A stretch of 64,000 nt of DNA from Ptychodera flava (taxonomy: Eukaryota > Hemichordata > Enteropneusta > Ptychoderidae). The position numbers and the translations under genes are program-made. The stretch spans positions 13,173,428 through 13,237,427 of the forward strand of contig NC_091938.1 of the NCBI RefSeq assembly GCF_041260155.1, written 5' to 3'. This document shows positions 43,065-56,129 of the stretch, in pieces (the stretch's first letter is position 1; each line of letters opens with the position of its first letter). A model generated the notes under the pieces. The model ran no database searches. It had not been told where the DNA came from and was given only the letters and a program-made list of their open reading frames with translations.

Positions 43065-46000
43065 ATGGCGGACAACACTGAAGGACATCAGCAAACGCCG
43101 GGAGCTAGAGTTGTGAAAATGGAAGTCACAGCTCCAACAGCCCATAAGACGCCCGAAACTGATGAAAAATCAATGGATAAACAAACCCTTATGGCCGTTC
43201 TGCAGTTTCTAAAGAAAAACAATCTAAAGGTACGAAAAACTAGCGATACAATATAAAGTATATACTTTATATATCACCGTACACCATACATTTGTTTTAC
43301 ATTTCGCGGTTCAATTCAAAATGTTTGGCTGTGAATGTGAGTAACGCCACGGTGCACCTGATATTCGATTTTAGAACTTTACATAGATTATTCATGGATT
43401 ATTAAGCTAAATAACAAGGAAGTTTCCGTACAATTTCATGACAAGTGTAACGGCAGTGCAGCATCTTGCTCTGTTCGGGAGCAGGTCACCTCCAGAGGTT
43501 GCTGCGAATCCGTAGCCTCTGCCACTCGGGTAGCTTGGTCATTGGAGCAGAACACGTCAAGGAGTGGCAGGGCTCGTTTTCGCAGCAACTCGAGAGGATG
43601 CACCTCTACCCCAGTTCGTTTCGTCCCCAGTAATTCACACCCTCTTTGTCGCTGGTTGTGGAACAGCACCAATGAATCATTGATATTACAGCCAACCAAC
43701 ATCCTCTTGCAGAAAGGGGAAATAAATGTGAATTCCTTTCTTCAGAAGCGGTCCTGCGGAAGAGTCTTTCCATCCTTAACTGTTATAACACATTCAAGTT
43801 TTATACAAAGCACAGTGAAACTCTAGCCCTGCGTACAGGTCTGTGTGTTCCCGGCGTTATACGGCCTCCACCACCACCCTGCAACGGTCCATGGAGATAA
43901 CTGGAGACTCTGCGGTCCGGATCCGGACCGCAACGAAAAAACAGTCTTTTTGGCCGAAATTCTGCTCTATCTGGGCAAAATCCTTTCCTTGCCTACCTTT
44001 ACCTCCTAACCGACCCCAGAAAAGATGCGATTAACTTCTCCTAATGTCCAAAACCGCTCGTTTTCTGAAACACAACGTTCTCGACAAGTTGTTTACCAAT
44101 GGAGATTGCCATTTTGAATCTCGCTGCAGAGTCCCCAGTTATCTCTATGGACCGTTGCAGGGCTGTGGTGGAGGCCGTATAACACCGGGAACACACAGAC
44201 CTGTACGCACGGCTAAGTGAAACTCCAGTGTCTGTGTTCAAATTATATGTGTACAATGGAGGATGTCATTTTTCCTCATCAAAATATAAAAATAATGGCA
44301 TTTTAACGATTCCCAAAGCCTCACAGAGCAACACTGTTCAAAAATGTTTTACAAGCATTGGAGAAAAACAGATCCTTATGTCATTAAACAATTATTTGAT
44401 GAAAAGAATTACAAAACTTCTTGGAGAATCATGGCAAGAGATACTGCCACTTGTTAGGACTGACATGTAAAGCAGTTACAAATTAATGTTGTCATTTCTA
44501 TATCTTTGGCCATCTTGACAGCAACACTGGATGATCACAATTTAGTTCAGGAATGCAAAAAAACTTAGTTCAGGAATGCAAAAAATCATTGGTGCCTTTC
44601 ATTTGGTAGATGTATTGAAGAAAAGTGCACAGTTTATATCTTGGTTTTCCTGGACGGTACCCTATCCCCACCCCCAACGCGACAATGGAAATTTTCAACC
44701 TGAATGAAACCACCAGTCACATAGTCACAGATTGTGGTAACATGCATTTCATGAAATTTTGATTTGGTACATTAGGGTACTGAAACTTTGCTGCGTCAGG
44801 AGGCCAACATAAGTGCCACAGAAGATGTTGAACCATCTAATACAGAACAAGATGTTTCTTCAGTGCTGTCAGCATATTCTAGGTAAGTCCATTCATATTA
44901 CAAGATTTATCAGTTTTTAGCAGCCACAATGTGAGGGCATAGAGAGCGCCCTCAAGCGACGGTTTTCAGTTTAGAAAATTTGCAACTTCAACCAAAACTA
45001 TCAAGCTATTTATCATACAAATCTTTAGGCAGAATCCACAGAGCCATACAAGTCTACATCCAGCAATGCAGTTATTAAATCCTGCACCTCAAGTCCAAAT
45101 ACTGTAAATTCATTTCCTAAAGAGCTACTGAAGTAGCTAAGCAAATGTTTGCAAAGTAATTAAAAAAGACACATTTGTACTTTTGTCGCCATCCAACATT
45201 TCCATCCATGCTACTGTGAAAGGAAGTACCAGTCAGATGGCCAGTGTTGTCATCACTGTTTTTCCTGGTGTTCATCTTGTTCTCCCAATGTCTGTTGTAT
45301 TCACAGTGAAGGTGATCCATCAAAGTATGAAGAGTACTACAACAATGTCATTTCGTTTGTCGAGTCAGCATTGGACAGATACAAGGTGTGTATGCACCAA
45401 TGGGAATAACAAAATACTGCTGTGAAGAATACAAAATACAAAACGGTACCAAAAATGAATAAAAAAGGAACACTGCATTGAAAAATGAGATATGAAATTG
45501 TTTCATGTTGTCTGCTGAGACTCAAATGCAACTGTCGCATAATATATTAAATAGAAGGTGGCATGATGACAAAAAGTGGTAAATTTGCACAATTTTATAA
45601 ACAAAGACAGAAAGCGTTCAAATTAAAATAACATGTCACGTATGCTATTCAGTTAGAGGATAAAGTGTGACTTGTGTTTGTAAAACATTGTACGTCTGCA
45701 TTCACATCAAAGAAACTGTGGTATGATGGTTTTGTAAACACTAGTTCTACTTCATAACATTTAGCGTATGCTTGAATCTCCCAGTAATATGAAACCCTAC
45801 TACTAAACTTGAACACTTTCCTTGACACTTTTGACAGAGTGAGCTTGCACAGATTCTGTACCCGGTATTTGTACATATGTATTTGGAATTGGTTTATAAT
45901 GGACATGAAACAGAAGGTAAGCCAGTCATTTAATATTGTGTAGTTATTGTCTATTCTTCTGATTAATCCTGATGTGGTTGGTATCAGTGTTCACGCTTTC

Positions 46001-49000
46001 ATTTGATATGAATACAGAGTTTGCCCTCGAAAATTTTCACCCAATGTCTTGTTTAGTGTAGACTGAATTTAGTAGTGTAGACTGTGTTTAGTATGCTTTC
46101 AGTGGAAATTTGTGCATTTTTTCCATTCTATTTGAAAAATATTTGTCGCGTATGATTTTCACAAGAAAGCATTCAGCCACCACAAGAGGGCGCCACACCC
46201 CAGCCACCTGAAAATGAGAACTTTCTACATTCAACTTATTGTATTCTAGCCAATGTGAAGCCCAGTAAAACAATTTCCTGTATCCAAGACAGGGCCAAAT
46301 ATATTGCAAGTTCAAGTTCAAAGTCAAAGCAGACGGATCTGAACCTTGATCATAAACTTTTGATAATTTGAAAATGGACATTTACATTATTTGACATTAG
46401 TTGGATGAAATATCTGCTGATTGTATTGTAGAAGGTAGTTTGAACTGAAAGTTCACTGAATATTCAATTATATTACCAAGGGTAAAGATCAGTGGACAGG
46501 AAAGCATAAAGCATTAACAACTAGTGACCTAGGGAGTCTTCAGGGGTAGAGTCACATTTCATGCTAGCCAAAGGCCCCACCATCTTTAACAGCCCCTAGA
46601 AAGAGAGGTTATATGTACATAGATTGATTCAGATTAAACCTGTGGCTAGTTCTTGAAGTCAGCGAATTTTATTTTTGGATTTCTTTTTACAGCTCAGTCA
46701 TTCTTTGATAAGTTCCATGGAATTCAAGAAGAGTACCACCAAGAAGACCTGGTTAAGTTATCCACAGTGACCAAGAAAGAACACATGAAAAGCAATGAAC
46801 TCATGATAAACTTCAGGTAAAAAGGAAAAGTTACCCATTTGTTTAAGAGTTTTTAGGCCAATGAAGGTCAGATTTTCTCATGATTGACCTCATCAGTCTT
46901 AGACTAGGGTGTCAAGTCAACTTGTTGGCCTTCTTTGGTGTTCAAAATAACCTCAAAATAGTACCGTATTCCTATAGAAACAGCTGACACACAACCTGAA
47001 TGATTGACAATATCACGTTAATGAAAGTTAAAGACTCTATGAGTGAAGTGACTCTCGGTTCTTGTTCGTAAAATGCATTACTACAAAAAAAAAATTCTTC
47101 ATAGACAAAAAAACAGTGGCTGTTTTAGTCATTTTATTCCTGCAGAGTGGTATTTCATTAAAGCGCATAAAGGCATATGGAACACCTCTTACACATAGAT
47201 GTACATTCACCAATGCTGCAGGACTTTACAATCCTTCAGAATCTCATTGAATAATGTCTTCCATCAGCTGTGCCAAGTGTGTGGACATGCTTACAATATA
47301 CAATTAGAGTATTGTCTATGTTACCATGTAATACTGAAGCTATTCATTCATTCATTCATTCATTCTTTATTTGTCATGTAATAGTTACACGAAATTTTGT
47401 GTACATTGGCAGAAGACAAAAACAAGAAAAATTAATATAATATAATATAATACCTAAAGACTAAATATACTTATAATTACCTAAACATACATTTACACCA
47501 ACACGCATATAGGCAGTAAGCATGTATGAATGACATTTTAAAGTGTGAATACATCAACATCACTCTTTTGTTGACATATTGAAATAAAACTAATGATAAA
47601 ATAACTAACTTCTCTCATGGCCAGCAGCCCACAAAATTTCAATATTGGAATAACAAAATTATGTCTGTAAATATAAGGCAGAAATGCTGCATTCTTTGCT
47701 AGTACAATAATATCAATTTCTTGATGAACTTGACAGATCCAGCAAATTCACCATCAAGATGTCCAGGGATTCTTATCAACTTTTAAAAAGACATTTACAA
47801 GACAAACAGCAGAGCATTCTATTGGACATCCTACAAGAACACCTATACATTGATGGTAGGTCAAACTCACCAAATTTACACAATAGTGTATTGAATCTTT
47901 TTATCCTGGTTTGCCCTATTGCGAGATGCAACCCAACAATGTAAAAGTGAACAGGTTTACATGTATACAATAAAATCTAGGTTGCCGAAGAGTCTTGATA
48001 GAATTCAGCCTGTTTCACTGTATGTTAACTTGTCTGTGACATTGATTGAATAGAGTACCTTTGAACTTATGTAGGCATATTAAATCTTTTGTGCTATTTG
48101 TAAATTGACAAAAATTTTCTAAATAAGAAGTTTGAAAAACTATTTTCAGTCAACGCACCATTTAGTTATTACAATACATTCTTTGCAGACCACAAGTACT
48201 TTGTAACCTGTTTCTTGCTCAATCTATTTTGTGGTCCACTGCTCATGTAGAAGTTGTTTACAAACTACATAATATACAATTTTATGACAATGAATATTCT
48301 CCATGACTATGATTCATAATTGGTTGATTTACATCCTTGAATGATGTTCATTCACATGTTGCAATTAATACTATTATTCAGGAAATTGAGCATTAGATAT
48401 AACAAGCAGGCAGAAAGTAGTCACAGTGGAAGGTATATGTGATAAAACATTTCTCTCAAAGATAAATTCAATAAATCACAGCCAAGAGCTTTGATACCAA
48501 TCATACTATGTTTATTACTTGACAGTGTTTGACGGTTTACCAAGAAGTAAACAGCAAATAGACGCTACTGCCGGTGCTATGACTGGTGCTGCCAGGAGGG
48601 AAGGTGAGACATCTGCCAAACACTTGTTGAAAGTCTAGCGTAATGATGTAATGTCATTCATCCAGTGAAGTGTTCCTGAATGTGCAAATGCTGTTACATC
48701 ATTATATATGCAGTGAATTTGATTTTTGTGTATGAGTGTTACATACCAGGGACAGCAAACAAATCACGGTGCACTGTAAGAACACTGAACCAAATTGTCA
48801 TTATGAAAGCAATAGAGTTTACTTAGGGGGCCCTCCCATAGCTGTTTCAAACAACTGGACCTCGTAGGATTATGTTGAATAGTAAAATTAATCAGTATGG
48901 GTGCAGTCTTGTTCAGTCTTGCCCATTTACCTATGTTTTCTATGAGAATGTATCCATTTAAAATTATCACACTGTAACTTGTCTATCATTTTGCTTCTCA

Positions 49001-52000
49001 GCTAACAAAACCAAGGTGTTTTATGGATTGCTGAAAGAACCAGACATCAATCTGCCAATTGAAGAAGACGATGATGTTGGAGAAGGTGATGATAAACCAA
49101 AGGTAATATCTTCATTTTCTAGGGATGAAACTAATCTCTCATTCTGTGGCTCAGCAAATAAACAATTACATATACTCACATAAGTTGTTCAAGACAACAA
49201 TACCGCATCATGTTATAAAGTACTTTTGTTTTACAAAGCCCTGTAGGACACGACAATGTACTGCCAAACAATACAACATAATATCATACACCAGATTGTA
49301 CTCACATTCATCACAACGTGTTTATAAGTGTACCACAGTGTAACACTCTACACCTCACACACAGCCCAACACTCCAGCAATGACATACCGGGTATATACA
49401 TTTAATCATTTTGTACAACCAGTCTCTCACTTGTAAAAATGTATGTACACAATTGTCTTCAAGAAATATCAACAAACTTTCCAATTTCAAAATTCAATTT
49501 ACATCTTTGTGTTTAATTTCAGTGGTACAAATGTGATGAAAGTAGCTCTCATTAAGAAATCATGCATTTTCATTACAGTTAAAATAGCTTTGATTTTTCC
49601 TCCACTATCATTCTTATTTTACAGAAAAAGAAAGTGAAGAAAGATTCACAGATGGGCAAAAAGAACAAACCTGATCCAAATGCACCGCCACAAAATAGAA
49701 TACCACTGCCAGAATTGTAAGTAATATTTATGCATACCAGTCAGACCTCGCAATACATTTCTAAAAATCTGAAAACAATTTACTGCTCTGTCTAATTTTC
49801 ACCATTGAAGTTGTACATGTTATCTTACACCATGTAAGAGATATGACGATCTGATCAACTGTAAAGAAACTTTCGTGAAGTGAAGATAAGAAAGATGTCC
49901 AGTTATTTAACATTTCCATAGGTAATATGTAACTCATCATATCATGTCAAAATTTATAATAACTCTGAAATATGCCATCATGGTATATAATATAGTCCGG
50001 AGACCATTGCAATTTCTCACCTGATCACCCCAGTTCCCCAATAAATCAACAATCACCATTTGATAACAATGGGTTTTGGGCCAAACCATGGTGATGAAAG
50101 GGTTAAGTCACCATGGAACATTGTGCACATTTTCAGAGCTGACCCAATATTTTCTTGACCAATTTCTTGTTTAACGTTTCATCTTTCATTTCAGACGGGA
50201 CATCGACAAAATGGAGAAGGCACTTGCATTGAGAGAAACAATGAAAAGAGTCAAAGTTGGGTCTGATAATATGCCATCTATTTGCTTCTATACATTCCTA
50301 AATACAAATCATGGGTGAGTTCGTTTACATTATATGCCAGTTTACCATTCATAATTGTATGTTGTGAAATCTTTCACTGTCCAGTATTCAAACATGAAAA
50401 AGGAACAAGCTCAACTTTTTTGTTGAGATCCTTCTTCAGAGAAACATTCAAGCGTTTGTTCTAGAAGTAAAAGATGTGCCACATCAAACCTTCATCAGTG
50501 TACAGTTTTCCAGTGGTTTACATCAAGGGCTCAGTAGAGTTTGGAAATTTGTTTGAAATACTTCTAGCACTATTCTAGAGAAAGAGGTTATATTGTATTC
50601 CTAATTTTGGCCAAGTTCTGTTAATTATGAGCTTGTGATGCCTTCAAAAATATGAGAATTTTGAAATTCAACTGTTCCCAATAAATAAGTACAGTTTTGA
50701 TGTTTCCAAAGCAAAATTTTCCACACTCAGACTATTTGTGGCCATTCAACAGATGATATATTGATACTAAGTGTTTTTTGTCAACAAAATGAGCATACTA
50801 GAAATTAAATTCATCTTAAATTGCATACTGTATTCCCCAGGAGAAAAAAGACTAATGCAAATGTTATGCCATGCATATACTTGTGTTCATATAATAAATC
50901 TCTGTCATTGTGTGATCCAGTATCTCTGTGAGAAATGTCAAACTTCTATCACAAGATACATGAGAACACTCCAACATCAGTGTTACTCACACAATTCCAA
51001 TCATATCCCATATTATTTTTCACAGAGTATCCAGTGTGGAGGTTTCTGAAGATTCAAGTCTAATGGCTGTAGGCTTTGCAGATTCCCAAGTCCGTGTGTG
51101 GCCGCTGACGCCCAAAAAGTTACGATGTGTCAAAGAAGCAGATGAGTTGATGGCCATTGATAAGGATGCAGATGATGTCTTGGAGAGAATCATGGATGAC
51201 AGGTAGAACAAAAGAATAGAGTTACAATCGTATGTTCAAGGTCACTTTAGGTATTTTTGTTTCATATCAGCATTATGCCTCAAACAGGAAAGATTTTGCG
51301 TCTCATCATCATGTGTATTGATCTAGACTAGCCCCATCAACCTTTATTTCTTCATGTTCACTTGAAAAACTAAAATGTAAGAAAATGGCAGTTTTACGCA
51401 TCCACAGTAATTATTACATTTATTATCTGTAGGATCACATGCACACAACATAGTTGTGAACGGTGAAATTATCACACCAGCATTTGCCAGATGTGAGAAT
51501 TACCATTGTGTGTAAACATTTCTGATTCATTTTAATGTCAGAAAGTGGATCTCAGTTCATGGGATAAAAAAAATGAAAATAAAACCGAAAACCATTTTGC
51601 AGCATCAATGCAGAAGACCCAGTATGAGAAACAAACCTATTATTATTTATTGGCCTTTCATGAAGATCACCGGTCAATGCAGCCAAATTTGTCAAATATC
51701 TACTGGAGCCAAACACAGTATTGTTAAAATCTAGACAGTAAATTTTGTAAAACATAAAAAAAATTGAGTATGATAAAAATGTTTATGTCATTTATTTTTG
51801 TAATGAACAGAAGTGCAACTGATAGTAGAACATTACTAGGCCATAGTGGACCTGTGAATGCTACAAGCTTTAGTCCAGACAGAAGTATGTTACTGTCATG
51901 CTCAGAAGATGGAACAGGTAGGAAAAACTAGCAATGTTTAATCCCTCACCTTTCAAACTTTTCCCTATTCTCATCGTCTTCTCAGGCCTGTTTTGGTCTG

Positions 52001-55000
52001 TACAAACAAGAACAGGGTCAAGAGATAGCTGCATTTATTATGCATAATTTGTTTGTAGGTTTTATATGCGCACATCTCATTGTACAGAGACTATCAATAT
52101 AAAATTTTAACCATATGTTGATTGTTTTGAAATGCAAAGTGAACCGTAAATTGATTGGCTGACACAGACCAGTTTACAGCACTGTCAGCCAATCAGCTGT
52201 TGCATTTCAAAGCATTACTCCACCCCCTGCCCTGTATGTTTAAACATACTATGGTGAAAAGTAGGGCAGTGCAAAGCATATCATTGAAGATTGAATTAAT
52301 TTTCACCATTTTAATTATCGCATGTAGTGCTCTAAAATGTTTTGGTGTGAGAATATTCTGTGTGAGAATATGAAGAATTTGTTTAAATATTACAAAAGGT
52401 ATTGTATCATGACATTTCTCACCAGGTTCCTCTGAATAAAAACATAACTTTTTTATTTTTAATTTGCAGTTCGGTTATGGAGTCTCCAAATGTATGTGAA
52501 TTTAGTGTGTTACAAAGGCCATAACTATCCAGTATGGGATGCACAGTTTGCGTAAGTTAGCTTCTGTGTCTTGTATCCGTGAACTGACAACTTATATTTA
52601 ATCACATACCAGAAATGTGTTTGCTGCAAATTACTTCAGTATGTACAGAAGTGAATGCATTTAAATTGTGTCTGAACAACTCTGATGACAAGAGCACCGA
52701 GGAGAGAATGTGTCATAAACATCATCAAATAGAAGTTAGTCTCTGATCCAGTAGGAACATAAAGAAGAAGAACATAAAGATGTACCTGCTTCTTGAAAAT
52801 GAATCGCATGCACTGCCATGTTCCCAATGCCACATTATTGTTGTGATGATAGTGGGTCTACACTCTAAACTTGGGCTGCATTTGCCTGATGATCACTTAT
52901 CTAGCTGTTCACCCCTTTTCCCTGTGTTTTGATTCAACAACTACACTAAGAGTAGGTTTGTGGCAAAGTGTTTCAGGGATGGGGAATGGGGTTGGATGGA
53001 TCAAACTTTGAATTGTCAGGCCTGAAAAAAACTAGCTTTCAATGTCTGTGGTTTAAAAATTGGTTTTCTTTGTTTTACCTCAATCTTATATCACATTTGC
53101 CCATTTGAAGATTGTAAAGATTGACATATTTCTCTACTAGAAATATGTCAGCGTGACTTTGGTTCTATCATATGTATTTTTGTTCATACTGTACCTCTTC
53201 GTTAAACTTGCACAGCCCATATGGATATTACTTTGTGTCAGCTGGACATGACAAAACAGCCAGACTTTGGGCAACAGAAAACCACCAGCCTCTCAGGATA
53301 TTCTCAGGGCATCTCTCTGATGTAGATGTAAGTAAACGATAACACAAGTGAATTGCGTCACTCTAATCCCAACATTTAGGGGGAAAAAAAGTGTATCACA
53401 TACCTGTAGAAAAGATTCAATGGTGCATTTGATCTGACTGGCTCCTTTTGTAAGGAAGTTCATAGTTATGGTTTTAGTTTACAATAATTTGTTTTTGTTC
53501 AGTCCACTCATGGAAAGGTGGGCAACAGGTTATGAAAGTGTATTTATTAATTCAAATGTTAGGTTTTAGTAAGGACATGTGGTTCTCGAGATGGTTGGGG
53601 TCCACTCTGGGCCAAAACGTGTTTGATATACAAGTGTCTTTATTAGATCATAGACCTTATGGGTCTATGATTAGATACAGGGTAACATACAATGAAAACT
53701 TTGAAAATGCCCAATTTTCTCATGAACCAACATATGAAGCTGAAGGTGACTGTCTGTATTTGAAATGTTTTGTTGCAATCTAAGTGTTGGTGATATTATC
53801 CATGACAAAGCCTTAACAATACCGTAATTTTACAAAAAGATAAGCCATCCATCAATCAGAGTGTCATAATCTGTTACCCCTAGGATTTTGCTCTACCTAA
53901 CAACAAAGTAACAGAAAGAGACAATGGAAAATAATGTATCCGGAAGATCAATTCTGTCCTTCTTGTGAAAGTTTATGGAGTAGCTTATTTATGTAAGATT
54001 AAAATTCATATACAACTGACATGTATATTATTTTCTTATGTTCAACTTGATTATTTATTTTTATTTCAGTGTGTGAGGTTTCACCCCTATTCAAATTATG
54101 TAGCAACTGGTTCAAGTGACAGGACATGCAGACTCTGGGATGTACATACTGGCAACTGTGTCAGGGTTCTTACAGGACACAAGGTATGTCATAGCCTAGC
54201 TGAACAAATATCTTTGTCATTATGGTATCTCAATGTTTTTCATTGTTTCAGCCCTCTGTCAGCTGTATGGAGCTGGTGTAGTTTTCAAACAGAGGAAAGA
54301 TAGAAGGTATCTATGTAGGTGTCGCAAGAGCTGACACTTCAGTGCAGTGTGTATGTTATCAACAATGAATATGCCACATAATCTTGCTATGTCATAGTTT
54401 CTTTAGATGTGATCACTGCTTTACAGCCACAGTGTACAGAAAATGTATTCATTCATTACTGATAATTTTGACAACTACTTCAAAGGTTTTGAAGAAGCAC
54501 AACCGTCTTTTCTGTAATGGAGTTGGACACCTCCAGACTGAAATTGGGATAAATAATGTAAGCTGCAAAATGTGTACAATCATTGAATTTAGAATTCTGA
54601 ACATGGCAGGTAACAGTCATGAATGGCTGCCCATCTCATGCATATATTAATTTCTACCAACAGGGACCAATTCACTCAATAGCTTTCTCACCAGACGGTA
54701 AACACATAGCAACAGCTGGGGTAGACAAGACAATACTATTATGGGATATAGGACATGGCACTCTCATTGGAAGGTTAAAAGGACACACAGACACTGTGTA
54801 CTCTCTGTCTTTCAGCAGAGATGGCACTGTGTTGGCATCAGGTGAGAAAACGTACAGGCAATGGAAAACTCTGTCATTTGTAATAGCACATACAGTAATC
54901 CTTTCACAGCATGGGATATGTAACTTTGCTCATAAAATTGTTTGTTGTATCAATTTCTTTCAATAAAAGCTATTGATATCCAAAACGTCGGTCCTCAATT

Positions 55001-55738
55001 GATTGCTGATAATACTAGTATTACAATGGTCTGCCTAAGGTTTGATGTCAGTTGGGTCGTGACAGCGCCCTCAAGCAGTTGGTCTTCCAGATGTCAGTGT
55101 GCCATATAGGTAGTTTAAGTTTTGTGAAGTGAGAATTCAATGTGAAATTAAAATCCATCATCTTAAGTACTGTTTTCAGTTCAGTCTAAGTTTTCGTGAT
55201 TGTAATCTTTGATGATTCACAGGTGGGATAGATAACACAGTTAAGTTATGGGACGTCAATAAGGCATTTGGTGAAGTGGACACTGATGAAATCACCAATT
55301 CAACTCACATTACACTGTAAGTAAATACCGGATGTCACCTCTACTGTAACTGAAGTTTTGAAAAATTTACATTTATACTGTTTTAAGGCAGTTTGTGCCT
55401 CGAAAAATTTGCTCAAACTTTCCTCATCAAACTTTCAACCATTCTCTTTCAAAATCGACAATAAAAATCAGGGGTTACTTTGCAAATTTTGGTACTAGAG
55501 AATGTTTATCGATATTTGAAATTCAAAATGGCTGCCATCCCTGTGTTATCTCCATAAAGGAAATAAAATGACATCAAATTACTCATGAATTCTAAAAGAT
55601 TCCATCTTGTTTGTGTTTTACAGGTCAGAAAATACCAACTACCTACTGGACTCCTATCCAACTAAGTCTACTCCAGTTCTTCACGTCCACTTCACACGAA
55701 AGAATCTTCTCCTAGCAGCTGGTGCATATTCAGCGTAG
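43065..55738 (+). CDS. TAF5: TAF5, WD40 subunit of TFIID (18 coding exons, 680 aa)
   Basis: TAF5 is the scaffold WD40 subunit of TFIID. Exons: 43065-43229, 44776-44882, 45307-45385, 45838-45916, 46693-46816, 47737-47855, 48526-48603, 49002-49102, 49625-49716, 50195-50314, 51026-51202, 51811-51917, 52470-52551, 53216-53327, 54070-54183, 54664-54841, 55223-55316, 55624-55738. All are GT-AG, phases agree, sum 2043 nt. A LisH motif ([19 protein letters not shown]) spans exons 1-2. The NTD2 domain follows ([19 protein letters not shown] to [16 protein letters not shown]), then a charged linker ending [15 protein letters not shown]40 blades include [62 protein letters not shown] and [15 protein letters not shown], and the end is [10 protein letters not shown]. 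It is closer to TAF5 than to the SAGA paralogue TAF5L. The human protein (800 aa) has a longer low-complexity N-terminus. Confidence 0.97.
43436..43702 (-). other. Unidentified 88-codon frame in TAF5 intron 1
   Basis: A GC-richer minus-strand frame preceded by an acceptor-like TTTCTGCAAG. Codon make-up looks more coding-like than the surrounding intron (phrases such as [20 protein letters not shown]), but I recognise no family. It could be a captured or decayed exon, or chance. Confidence 0.2.
43824..44215. mobile_element. 392-bp long-TIR element (Mutator-like MITE)
   Basis: Two 90-bp arms, 43824-43913 and 44126-44215, are inverted and match at about 84 of 90 positions, beginning TAGCC(C/G)TGCGTACAGG. 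A 10-bp direct repeat AGTGAAACTC flanks it (43814-43823 and 44216-44225). Long TIRs plus a 9-10 bp target duplication fit Mutator-like elements. No coding capacity. It lies in TAF5 intron 1. Confidence 0.75.
44945..44954 (-). promoter_or_regulatory. TGAGGGCGCT motif, copy 4
   Basis: Exact 10-mer on the minus strand in TAF5 intron 2, context CGCTTGAGGGCGCTCTC. Confidence 0.35.
46181..46196 (+). promoter_or_regulatory. CTCF-like site (CACAAGAGGGCGCC)
   Basis: With the preceding CCAC the string CCACAAGAGGGCGC fits the vertebrate CTCF core CCASYAGRKGGCRS at 13 of 14 positions. It is located in TAF5 intron 4. Binding is inference. Confidence 0.4.
47341..47730 (-). mobile_element. Probable LINE 3' end
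   Basis: Read on the minus strand, an AT-rich 3'UTR-like stretch ends in TGACAAATAAAGAATGAATG followed by more GAAT units, the AATAAA-plus-tandem-tail structure of CR1/L2-like LINE copies. No reverse transcriptase remains; the 5' edge is uncertain because TAF5 exon 6 begins at 47737. Confidence 0.4.
50018..50107 (-). repeat. Dispersed repeat A, copy 2
   Basis: Minus-strand copy: begins TTAACCCTTTCATCACCATG, continues with the GGCCCAAAACCCATTGTTAT core. Located in TAF5 intron 9. Confidence 0.65.
53644..53666. repeat. Short hairpin in TAF5 intron
   Basis: TCATAGACC, a TTAT loop, then GGGTCTATGA: a 9-bp stem. No flanking duplication seen. Confidence 0.6.
55064..55073 (-). promoter_or_regulatory. 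TGAGGGCGCT motif, copy 5
   Basis: Exact 10-mer on the minus strand in TAF5 intron 16, context CTTGAGGGCGCTGTCACG. Confidence 0.35.
55390..55550 (+). repeat. Dispersed repeat B, copy 3
   Basis: Carries AATAAAAATCAGGGGTTAC and GAAATTCAAAATGGCTGCCA, matching the 30.7 kb copy in the same order and spacing. In TAF5 intron 17. Confidence 0.55.
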
Positions 55739-55841
55739 CACACTACTGCATGGTTCACAGTTATGTCTCGAGAGATTTATTAACTCCTAGACCTACTAAC
55801 TTTTGCAGTCAGTAACTACTTTGACAAGCTGTGTCTTTAAC

Positions 55842-55945
55842 TCTGTCACTTTCATGGTTTGGCCTCAACCCATTGTTATCAATGTGATTGTGGACCTGTT
55901 TACAGAAAATTGGCCTGGGGTAAAGTGAGGGATAAACAGGTTAAA
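55842..55945 (+). repeat. Dispersed repeat A, copy 3
   Basis: TTTCATGGTTTGGCCTCAAC, CCATTGTTATCAATG and a closing AACAGGTTAA. It lies in the likely TAF5 3'UTR or just beyond. Confidence 0.6.
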
Positions 55946-56123
55946 CCATTACTCCTAGTTCCAGGTTTGTGAATTTGACCACATCAAAGTTGACAATTGA
56001 GTGCATGTGCCGCCTTTATGGTTTAAGACATTGATTTTCAAAAGTGTTACCTAAACTCTAAATGGTAGACAGTTGACTTCAATGGGAAAGTCATCATTCT
56101 GGCTTTATTTATTATTCACTGAC

Positions 56124-56129
56124 AATAAA
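56124..56129 (+). terminator. Candidate TAF5 polyadenylation signal (proximal)
   Basis: AATAAA about 390 bp after the TAF5 stop. Confidence 0.4.

Noticed and set aside
44542-44586. Short tandem repeat TTCAGGAATGCAAAAAA
   Set aside because: Two nearby copies of a short AT-rich word; ordinary slippage.
43065-55738. TAF5L as identity of the WD40 gene
   Set aside because: The linker ending [13 protein letters not shown] and the [11 protein letters not shown] blade match TAF5 far better than the SAGA paralogue.
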